Positions 17,373 through 24,830 of a stretch of 58,203 nucleotides of DNA are shown piece after piece. Below the pieces are notes generated by a model that searched no databases, had not been told where the DNA came from, and saw only the letters and a program-made list of their open reading frames with translations. The translations under genes and the position numbers were made by a program. The first letter of the stretch is position 1; each line of letters starts with the position of its first letter. Where the stretch lies: positions 1 through 58,203 of the forward strand of contig JBEIGE010000019.1 in NCBI GenBank assembly GCA_040382055.1, given 5' to 3'. This DNA is from JBEIGE01 sp040382055 (GTDB lineage Bacteria; Pseudomonadota; Gammaproteobacteria; Burkholderiales; Burkholderiaceae_C).

Positions 17373-17823
17373 CATGGCTGAATGGAGCATAGCGGGGTGG
17401 TCCAGTTAGGCTGAGTTCGGTGCTTGGTTCGGTTTATGGGGGCAGGTCATGAGCCGGAAATACTAACTTCTGAGCGGTAAGGAATCCGGGTCAGGGTCAC
17501 GGCTGAGCCGCAGTATGCCCAGTCAGCTGCAGACGAAATGTGCTGCAGCTGATTTGGTTATCCCTGTTATCCTTTTTGGGGATAATGTGATCAAGAGTTG
17601 ACCAGTCATGTGGTCGATCGTATTAAATGCCCCCGAGTTACTCGATGGCAGCCTGCAAGTATCAATTCTGAAATGTTATCTGTCAGCTGATACATTCAAG
17701 TTACTCGAGAGCATGACCTTCAGATTGCTACGAGACGCGATGCAGAAAATTGCAAGACATTGACCCTTAACTAAGCAAATAGCCTTGACAAACAGTGCAA
17801 AGGCAATAAATCGGAGATTCAAC
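17373..17823 (+). other. 450-nt non-coding gap upstream of the Bug-type gene, rich in dyads
   Basis: No gene is evident. The gap contains a 10-bp inverted repeat TCAGCTGCAG/CTGCAGCTGA (17523-17532 and 17543-17552), TTATCCC and GGGATAA pairing around 17558-17584, GACCA/TGGTC near 17598-17613, and the decamer AGTTACTCGA twice (about 17636 and 17698). CCGGGTCAGGGTCA at 17486-17499 has an inverted partner at 21021-21034. TTGACA at about 17785 could be a -35 for the downstream gene. These look like regulator-binding sites but no protein can be assigned. Confidence 0.5.
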
Positions 17824-18798
17824 ATGAACATCAAGAACTGGGCAAAGATCATTGTGTCAGTCATTGCCACGTTTACAGTGGTCGCCGCTACAGCACAGAA
17901 CTACCCCGACCGTCCGCTAACCATAATTGTGCCGTTCACCCCGGGTGGCGTGTCCGACATCACTGCCAGGCCGCTTGCCGCGGCGATGACAACAAACCTC
18001 GGCCAGCCAATCGTCATCGAAAACAAGGGAGGCGCGGGGGGGGCAATCGGCATGGCTGCTGCAGCCAAAGCTAAATCCGATGGCTACACGCTAATGATGG
18101 CGTTGCCAAGCATGATCACGATCCCAATTTCTGATCGTATCAGCGGTCGCATATCTAGCTTCCAAATCAACCAATTCAAGCCTATTGCAAGAATTACCGC
18201 AGACCCCACTGTACTGGCTGTGCGTGCCGAGAGTCCTTGGAGAACGTTAGCTGAGTTTGTGCGCGACGTTCGAGCTAAGCCAGGGACTATTTCTTACAGT
18301 ACGTCAGGTCTATTCGGTACAACACATGTGGCAATGGAGATCCTTGCGCATGCCGCCAATCTCAAAATGGTGCATATCCCTTATTCAGGCGGTGGGCAAC
18401 AGATCACCGCACTCATTGCTGGCCATGTTGATGCCACCATGCAAACGCCTGGTGCCATTGCCGGACATATCGCAGCGGGCAAGCTGCGCGTACTGGCTTC
18501 GATGAGCCGCGAACGTGTGCCTTCGCTACCCGAAGTGCCGACAGCCAGTGAGCTGGGTTTTAATGGTGAGTTCTATCTGTGGACTGGCCTTTTCGTCCCG
18601 GTTGGCACGCCTGACCCAATGGTCAACCGCTTGCGCGCTTCGGTGAAGGACGCGGCTAATCACAACATTTTTAAGACAGCAATGGCCTCGTTGAACACAC
18701 CCATTCAGTACCTGGACTCCGACGACTTTGCGCGCTTTATCGTTGAGGACACAAAGCGTATGGACACTGTTCTGACCAGCATTGGCGAGATCAAATAG
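17824..18798 (+). CDS. Bug/TctC family tripartite tricarboxylate transporter substrate-binding protein
   Basis: A 324-residue periplasmic binding protein. ATG 17824 follows CGGAGATTC and gives a normal signal peptide ending in VVAATAQ. The Bug hallmarks YPDRPLTIIVPFTPGG, the GGAGGAIG loop and the ADPTVLAV strand are present. The family binds small carboxylates for TctAB-type uptake, but no tctA/tctB membrane genes are in the window, so it may serve a distant permease or a sensory role. The next gene, an FAH-family enzyme, starts 41 nt downstream, which suggests the bound ligand feeds it. Confidence 0.9.
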   Translation: MNIKNWAKIIVSVIATFTVVAATAQNYPDRPLTIIVPFTPGGVSDITARPLAAAMTTNLGQPIVIENKGGAGGAIGMAAAAKAKSDGYTLMMALPSMITIPISDRISGRISSFQINQFKPIARITADPTVLAVRAESPWRTLAEFVRDVRAKPGTISYSTSGLFGTTHVAMEILAHAANLKMVHIPYSGGGQQITALIAGHVDATMQTPGAIAGHIAAGKLRVLASMSRERVPSLPEVPTASELGFNGEFYLWTGLFVPVGTPDPMVNRLRASVKDAANHNIFKTAMASLNTPIQYLDSDDFARFIVEDTKRMDTVLTSIGEIK

Positions 18799-18839
18799 CA
18801 TAATCTGCAACATCTTTTCCTTTTCATAAAACACATTCA

Positions 18840-19805
18840 ATGAGACTCATCAACCTTTTTGTAAATGGATTGACACGCATTGGCGTTATGGATGGCGAGT
18901 ACGTCGTCGACGTATTGGCAGTCGATGAAGCCAATCCTTTTCTTGGCGCTGCTGACATCGCCGCACTCAGCAGCACGATCACCGTCATCGCAGAATGGAA
19001 CCGCCTGCGCCCGATGTTCGAAAAAGGACTGGAGCTTAGCCGCACTGGTCTCGGCCGCATACCTGCCAGCAGTGCGCACTTGCTAGCCCCGATGGTGCCG
19101 ACCACCATCCTCTGTTCGGGTAGCAACTACCTAAGCCACAATCAGGAAAAGGCAAATGCCGACACTAGCGGTAAGGAGCCTGAGTTTTTCGTCAAGACAG
19201 GTGATTGCGTCGTCGGCCCTGACCAGGCAATCGTGCTGGACCCGATACTGACAAAGAAGCTTGATGGAGAGGTTGAACTGGCTGTGGTCATTGGTAAGCC
19301 CGGCCGGCATATTGCCGTAAAGGACGCTCTTGACCACGTGTTCGGCTACACCATCGTCAACGACGTAACGGCCCGGGACCGTCAAGTTCGTCGACGTCCA
19401 GACGGTTCCTATTGGTATGAACTCGGGCGCGGAAAGCTTTTCGACACCAGCGCGCCACTTGGCCCATGTATCACCACGCGCGACGAGATCCCTGACCCGC
19501 AGGCGGTGATGGTCCGTTCTTGGGTGAACGGCGAACTGCGTCAGATCAGCAGCACCTCGCAAATGATTTGGAGCGTGGCCGAGCTGGTCCACTTCTTCTC
19601 GGTCAATATGACACTGCGCCCGGGTATGGTGATCATTACCGGCACACCTAGCGGCACGGCTTGGTCTAGCGACGAGGAACTTGGCGGAAAATGGGTCGGT
19701 ACCGATGGCATGGTGAAGGCCAAAGGTTATCTGCAAGCAGGCGATACGGTCGTGTGCGAGATAGAAGGCGTAGGCCGCCTTTCAAACCCAATAAAGCTGG
19801 GATGA
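18840..19805 (+). CDS. Fumarylacetoacetate hydrolase family protein
   Basis: A 321-residue enzyme of the FAH superfamily, which cleaves or hydrates C-C bonds of acylpyruvate-like substrates with a divalent metal. The metal-binding acidic residues are visible in KLDGEVELAVVIGKPGRHI and IVNDVTARDRQ, and the C-terminal ITGTPSG is the family signature. The exact substrate cannot be read from sequence. No clear Shine-Dalgarno site precedes ATG 18840. It probably shares a transcript with the binding protein upstream. Confidence 0.88.
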   Translation: MRLINLFVNGLTRIGVMDGEYVVDVLAVDEANPFLGAADIAALSSTITVIAEWNRLRPMFEKGLELSRTGLGRIPASSAHLLAPMVPTTILCSGSNYLSHNQEKANADTSGKEPEFFVKTGDCVVGPDQAIVLDPILTKKLDGEVELAVVIGKPGRHIAVKDALDHVFGYTIVNDVTARDRQVRRRPDGSYWYELGRGKLFDTSAPLGPCITTRDEIPDPQAVMVRSWVNGELRQISSTSQMIWSVAELVHFFSVNMTLRPGMVIITGTPSGTAWSSDEELGGKWVGTDGMVKAKGYLQAGDTVVCEIEGVGRLSNPIKLG

Positions 19806-19886
19806 GCTGGACAATGGTGGTTTAAAAACGAACGCCGGTCAATGCTATTGAACCAATTAGGATTTACCCCCGAAAAGTAAAAACTC

Positions 19887-19923
19887 GTCGGCCCTTTGGC
19901 TTTTTATTCCGACAAGCTTTTGA
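19887..19923 (+). terminator. Hairpin after the FAH-family gene, candidate terminator
   Basis: CTCGTCGG and CCGACAAG form an imperfect 8-bp stem around a T-rich loop, followed by CTTTT. It lies about 80 nt past the stop and is the only terminator-like structure before the convergent peptidase gene. Confidence 0.4.
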
Positions 19924-19945
19924 TCTAACCTTCCGATTTTCCTAC

Positions 19946-19993
19946 TGACCGGCGCCCGCCCATACCGTAAGGGAATGCCCGTCTCCCAGGCGC
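19946..19993 (+). pseudogene. Remnant of a second HD-GYP gene
   Basis: These 48 nt match 21613-21660 of the intact HD-GYP frame at 44 positions. They read TGARPYRKGMPVSQA where the other copy reads TSTRPYRKGMPVSQA. Two differences are silent and two change residues, as expected of a diverged coding duplicate. No homology continues on either side, so only a fragment survives. Confidence 0.7.
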
Positions 19994-20073
19994 CTCAGAC
20001 AAGCTCAGAGGAGGAGTGTTTTGATGCATGCGGCGTCGTGGTCCTGCAGCACACGCCGGTGATGGCTTGTGTG

Positions 20074-20898
20074 TTAACGGTCGCCGCGACGCGCAGCCTC
20101 ATAGAGGGGTTGCACCGTTGGCAACAGCGACTGGATTTGTGCAACCCGGCTGGCTTCAACCGGGTGCGAACTGAGAAACTCAGGCGGTCGCCCACCTTGT
20201 CTGGCGCTGATCATTTTTTGCCATAACGTCACACCCGTACGCGGATCGTATCCGGCACGTGCCGAAAGCTCAAGGCCTATGCGATCTGCCTCGCTTTCAT
20301 CATCTCGACTGAAACGGGTTGCGATCAAAGCCCCATAGCCGGCATTCGCAAGGCTGGCGGTACCTTCACCTAAACCCAATAGGGCAGTACCCAGTCCAAT
20401 CGCGGTTTGTGCGGCCATGGCCTGTGACACCTGTTCGCGGGAATGCTCACGCAGCGCATGCGCGATTTCATGGCCCATGACGACCGCAATTTCGTCATCG
20501 CTCAGTTTCAGCTGATTGATCAATCCGGAATAAAACATGATCTTGCCGCCTGGCATGCAAAACGCATTGAGTTCGTTGCTGGTGATCAGGTTGATTTCCC
20601 ACTGCCAAGCGGGTGCGTCGGCCCTGAATACGCGTGTCAACGGCTGTATCCTTGCCGCAATGGCCCGAACCCGGCCTAATATGACTCTATCTTGGTTGAG
20701 GGCTCCTTTGGCAGTTGCCTCCGTTTTCAGCTTGGCATAGCTTTGTGCCGCGACCTGGTCTAGTTCTGCGGAAGAAACCAGCAGCAACTGCTTGCGGTCT
20801 GCACCCACCGATCCAGCGGTGGTGGTGGTTTCACACCCGACCAGAACAACCAGAGCAGTCAGGCAAAGTGCAAATAAATAGGAGTGGTTTGCTTTCAT
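20074..20898 (-). CDS. M48 family metallopeptidase, outer-membrane lipoprotein type
   Basis: A 274-residue protein. A lipobox (VVLVGC, Cys22) ends the signal peptide, so it should be lipid-anchored. The zinc site HEIAH is at about residues 143-147 with the third ligand in the following DDESEADRIGLE. The size and layout resemble the LoiP/YcaL group, periplasmic proteases acting on envelope proteins. It is transcribed against the FAH gene and stands alone. Substrate is unknown. Confidence 0.92.
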   Translation of the reverse strand: MKANHSYLFALCLTALVVLVGCETTTTAGSVGADRKQLLLVSSAELDQVAAQSYAKLKTEATAKGALNQDRVILGRVRAIAARIQPLTRVFRADAPAWQWEINLITSNELNAFCMPGGKIMFYSGLINQLKLSDDEIAVVMGHEIAHALREHSREQVSQAMAAQTAIGLGTALLGLGEGTASLANAGYGALIATRFSRDDESEADRIGLELSARAGYDPRTGVTLWQKMISARQGGRPPEFLSSHPVEASRVAQIQSLLPTVQPLYEAARRGDR

Positions 20899-21116
20899 AC
20901 GGTCTCATTGTTCTATTTGCACGGGTTGGACTCTGTGCGGCACCATACAGTGAACTCAAGCTGCAACTGAAATTGCATCTCTATCGCTATAGCTGGGCAA
21001 TGTTGGTCAACAAACAGATCTGACCCTGACCCGGTTTGTTGCATTTAGGTTGTAATGGCTTTCCGTGCAGATCCGACTAACGGCATAGACACACAACCTT
21101 GAATTGGAGATTGGGC

Positions 21117-22019
21117 TTGAGCTTACTAAGTAACATCAGGAGACTGTTGGGCTCAACAGCGTCCACGCAGCAAGACCCGCACCAGGAAGACCTTTTAACC
21201 TCCTTGCTGGTCATGGCCTGGATGGTCGAGGCAAGGGATCCGTATACCGGAGGCCACCTCTGGCGGGTTTCTCAATTTTCCCGGTTGCTGGCCACCCACG
21301 CCGGCCTGCCTGACGCAGATGTGTCACGCATCACGGTGGGGGCCTTCTTGCATGATCTGGGCAAAATCAGCGTTCCTGACCATATTCTTGGCAAAAAGGA
21401 CCGGCTCACAGATGAGGAATATGCCGTCATCAGGACGCACCCTGATGTGGGGTGGCGCATCGTGTCTCATCAACCGCTTGCAAAGTTAGCCGAGCAGGCC
21501 ATTCGCGCGCACCATGAAACGCCCGATGGCCGGGGCTATCCCAGAGGCCTTGCTGGCAAGGATATCTCAGTGGATGCCAGAATTGTTGGCATCTGCGATG
21601 CATTCGACGCCATGACCAGCACCCGTCCATACCGCAAGGGAATGCCCGTCTCCCAGGCGCTGGGCATCATTGAGAAGAACCTGGGTACCCAGTTTGATCG
21701 TGAAATGGGCTAGCGATTCGTAGCCTTGGGGCCTGCCGGCGAGTTGAACCACATCGTCGGTCACAGTGATTCAGGGATTCCCTTGCAGGCGTGCTTGATG
21801 TGCGGTCCGATCATGGCTGTTGCGCGTTCGCACACACCAGGAACGAATCTGTACTGCCCCTCTTGCACAGGCGAGTACGAAACACGCAGCGTCAGCGGCA
21901 AATTTCAGTTGACGGCTACGGGTCGAAAAGGGTCGCCAGCGGATCTGGAGCCCAAGGTTGACCACGATGTCATAGACGAAGTGGTCAGGAGCACCGCACG
22001 ATCGCTGCCCGCTTATTGA
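21117..22019 (+). pseudogene. HD-GYP domain phosphodiesterase-like gene with in-frame amber codon
   Basis: The frame starts at TTG 21117 after GGAGA (21106-21110) and reads an HD-GYP domain: HLWRVSQFSRLLATHAGL, then HDLGKISVPDHIL, HHETPDGRGYP and DAFDAMTSTRPYRKGMP. HD-GYP enzymes hydrolyse cyclic di-GMP. After FDREMG a TAG occurs at 21711-21713, yet the same frame continues without a gap as RFVALGPAGELNHIVGHS and on to a C-terminal zinc-ribbon-like CLMC...CPSC region and a natural stop at 22017-22019. One substitution (for example GAG or CAG to TAG) explains it. The truncated 198-residue product keeps the whole catalytic motif set and may still function. Confidence 0.75.
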
Positions 22020-22063
22020 CGCGCGGGATGCCGGCAGGGAATAAGTCGGCTTGAAATTTCCCG

Positions 22064-23371
22064 TTAATCAGCAATTGCCTGGGCAACAAGACTCTTCATC
22101 AATTTTCTGTAGTACGCGCGCATTGGGCTTGGTGCCTGCGTCATGTAAACCGCACAAATTTGCTCTTTGGGTTCTGCCCAAAAATACGTCCCGGCGTAAC
22201 CAGCCCAGGTGAATTCACCTGCCGTTCCATGTGTTCCGGCAATGCCATCACCTTCGCGCACTAAAAATCCGAGTCCGAATGTATAACCGGCAGAGCCCAA
22301 TAACAAGTTACCAGGATTGACGGCCCTGCTGATTGAGCTACCCAGGTGATCCGATGTCATCAGATTGACTGTGGTCCTGGAAAGAATCCTGGCACCTTCC
22401 AATTGGCCGCCATTGAGCATTGCCTGGCAATAGCGCAAGTAATCGCCAGCGGTTCCAACACCGCCTGCACCGCCGGAATCATTTCCTGGAACTTTACTCA
22501 CATCCACCAACTTGTTGGTTGCGCCGGTTGCAGGATCTTTGGGGAAGGGCTCTGCGAGTCGCGCGCTCTTTTCCGAAGGGACATGAAAGGCAGTGTCAGT
22601 CATTTTCAAGGGCTTAAAAATCCTTTGATTCATAAAGTCATTCAGACGTTGCCCGCTAACGGCTTCTACAACGCGACCTTGCACATCGACTGAAAGACTG
22701 TATTCCCAGGCAGTGCCGGGCTGCTGGGCGAGTGGCGCTTTTCCGATGCCATCGGCCATATCAGGCCCTTTGAGCTCACGCGAGTCATAGTCCAGGTCCG
22801 GTTTAAAAACACCTGCCTTGATGTACGCCTCCCGGACCAATGTGTTCTTGGTCAATTCCCCATAAGCAATTCCAGAGGTATGGCGAAGCAGATCTTGAAT
22901 GGTGGGCTCTCGGTTTGCGGGCACCAATTTGAAGGTGACGCCGTTGAATACGGGGTCAAAGGTCGGTGTGCTCACCATTGGATTTTTGAAAGAAGGTAAA
23001 AATTTACTCACCGGGTCGGTGAGTTGCACTTTTCCATCTTCGACCAACATCATCAAGGCGGTAGAAACCAGGGGCTTGGTCATTGAATACAAACGAAAGA
23101 TCGAGTCTGTCTGCATAGGTGCCCCGGCAGCGTTATTGAGACCGCCAAAGCTCTGGGCGAAAACCAGCTTGCCTTTTCGGGCCACCAGTACAACAGCTCC
23201 GGGTAGCTTCTTGTCGGCAATCTCTTGTTTGAAAGTAGCCGTTATTTTTTCCAGGCGCTCACTTGACATGCCGACAGATTCAGGGGTCGCTTTAGGCAGG
23301 GGCTGCGCAACCGCTGCGCCAATCCAAGCGCCAGTAACGAATGTGAAGAGGAACTTTCTCTGAATCCGCAT
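22064..23371 (-). CDS. Serine hydrolase, class C beta-lactamase/esterase family
   Basis: A 435-residue exported protein with a signal peptide ending near VAQPLPKA and GGAGA before the ATG. The nucleophile motif SxxK appears as YSMTKPLV. A Tyr-containing second motif lies in WEYSLSVDVQG, and HGTAGEF fits the third. The family includes EstB-type esterases, D-aminopeptidases and beta-lactamases; at this length and with these motifs an esterase-like activity is more likely than drug resistance. It has its own transcription unit. Confidence 0.9.
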   Translation of the reverse strand: MRIQRKFLFTFVTGAWIGAAVAQPLPKATPESVGMSSERLEKITATFKQEIADKKLPGAVVLVARKGKLVFAQSFGGLNNAAGAPMQTDSIFRLYSMTKPLVSTALMMLVEDGKVQLTDPVSKFLPSFKNPMVSTPTFDPVFNGVTFKLVPANREPTIQDLLRHTSGIAYGELTKNTLVREAYIKAGVFKPDLDYDSRELKGPDMADGIGKAPLAQQPGTAWEYSLSVDVQGRVVEAVSGQRLNDFMNQRIFKPLKMTDTAFHVPSEKSARLAEPFPKDPATGATNKLVDVSKVPGNDSGGAGGVGTAGDYLRYCQAMLNGGQLEGARILSRTTVNLMTSDHLGSSISRAVNPGNLLLGSAGYTFGLGFLVREGDGIAGTHGTAGEFTWAGYAGTYFWAEPKEQICAVYMTQAPSPMRAYYRKLMKSLVAQAIAD

Positions 23372-23678
23372 GATTGATGTCTCCTGTTGTTGGAAATTTA
23401 TAAAAAAAGTCTAGCGAGTTTGTGGTTGATCCGCAAGAGAGGATTCCACGAGGTACTGGTAAATACCCTTGCTTGGGGCAATCGTTTGCGTTAGGCTTTT
23501 TGAAATTTTTAAATTCAAGCAAGAAGGGAATGCGCCATTACCCGCGCACTCGTCAACCCCCGCGGTAATGTGGCTCACAATGACCAATAGAATAAAATAT
23601 TGATAAATTAAACTGAGTGGCAGTCAGCGGTTTTTTCATTTTTCCAACGGCACCTTTTCAGATGGAAAAATCAATACG
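23372..23678 (+). other. 307-nt gap between divergent serine hydrolase and FIST genes
   Basis: It must hold both promoters. An A/T-rich stretch at about 23585-23612 lies upstream of the FIST gene. I see no gene, RNA or strong dyad. Confidence 0.4.
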
Positions 23679-24830
23679 ATGCAACAAGTTGTTTACTGTT
23701 ACTCCCCTGCCGCTGGTTGGGACCGTGGCCTTGATGCTTCGTTGGACTCGCCATCCACGCTGTTGATCCTGTTTGGCGCGTCCAACTCAGATGCCATCGC
23801 GCTAGGTATTTCTGACCTTCAGGGCGCTTTCCCTCAATCCCAATGGATTGGCTGCTCCACAGCCGGGGAGATCTATGGCGGCTCTTTGATCGACGGCGCC
23901 CTGGTCGTTGCGGTGCTGCATTTCTCCCGGACTACTTTGCGATTGGCCAGCAAGGAAATCCATTCCCCTGAGGCCTCCTTGGAAGCTGGCATCCAGCTGG
24001 CAAAGGCTCTCGATGCGCCAGACCTCAAAGCCGTTTTTCTATTGACAGACGGGCTCTCCGTCAACGGTTCGGAGTTGTCAAATGGGCTGGCCAACTACCT
24101 GAGCAAGGAGGTCGTCGTTACCGGTGGCCTTGCCGCAGACGGCGATAAATTCCGCCGGACCTGGGTCATCGTAGACAAAGTTTGTACCGCCAACCACGCT
24201 GTCGCGGTAGGGCTGTACGGTGAGCATGTAGAAGTGTCCTTTGGCTCGCGGGGCGGCTGGGACATCTTCGGCCCGGAACGCGAGGTGACGCGATCGCAAG
24301 GCAATATCCTCTACGAGCTGGACGGACAACCGGCGCTCTCTCTTTACAAGAAGTACCTGGGTGAGCGCGCATCCCAGTTGCCCGCATCTGGCTTGTTATT
24401 TCCATTGGCTATCCGCAATCCGCTGGAAGAAGACGGATTGACGGTACGCACGATTCTCGCCGTCTCAGAGGCGGACAATTCGATCCGCTTTGCAGGTGAT
24501 ATCCCGCAAGGTACATCGGTGTACTTGATGCGAGCCAACTTTGAGCGCCTGATCGAGGGCTCACGGATTGCTGCCGAAAGTATTCTCGCCAGAGGAACGC
24601 AGAATGAACAGGTGGTCAGTCTTGCCATCAGCTGCGTCGGGCGGCGTCTGGTGCTCTCGCACCGCACCGAAGAAGAAATTGAAGCGGTGACGGAGGGTTT
24701 GCCCCCCAACTCCCTGCTGATCGGTTTTTATTCGTATGGCGAAATTTCACCCCTGTCCAGCGGACGCTGCGATTTACACAACCAGACCATGACGCTCACC
24801 TCGTTTTGGGAACGTAGCGTACAGGTTTAG
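23679..24830 (+). CDS. FIST domain sensory protein
   Basis: A 383-residue cytoplasmic protein with FIST_N (about residues 25-220, with LLILFGAS and WIGCSTAGEIYG) followed by FIST_C (about 225-365). FIST domains are predicted to bind small ligands, possibly amino acids, in signal transduction. Its stop is immediately followed by the ATG of the GGDEF-EAL gene, so the two are very likely translated together and act in one pathway. The ligand is unknown. Confidence 0.92.
   Translation: MQQVVYCYSPAAGWDRGLDASLDSPSTLLILFGASNSDAIALGISDLQGAFPQSQWIGCSTAGEIYGGSLIDGALVVAVLHFSRTTLRLASKEIHSPEASLEAGIQLAKALDAPDLKAVFLLTDGLSVNGSELSNGLANYLSKEVVVTGGLAADGDKFRRTWVIVDKVCTANHAVAVGLYGEHVEVSFGSRGGWDIFGPEREVTRSQGNILYELDGQPALSLYKKYLGERASQLPASGLLFPLAIRNPLEEDGLTVRTILAVSEADNSIRFAGDIPQGTSVYLMRANFERLIEGSRIAAESILARGTQNEQVVSLAISCVGRRLVLSHRTEEEIEAVTEGLPPNSLLIGFYSYGEISPLSSGRCDLHNQTMTLTSFWERSVQV

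Noticed and set aside
17554..17571. Sequence resembling a homing-endonuclease (I-SceI-like) site near GGTTATCCCTGTTATCC
   Set aside because: The match is partial, no intron or homing endonuclease gene is present, and the bases are better explained as part of local dyads.
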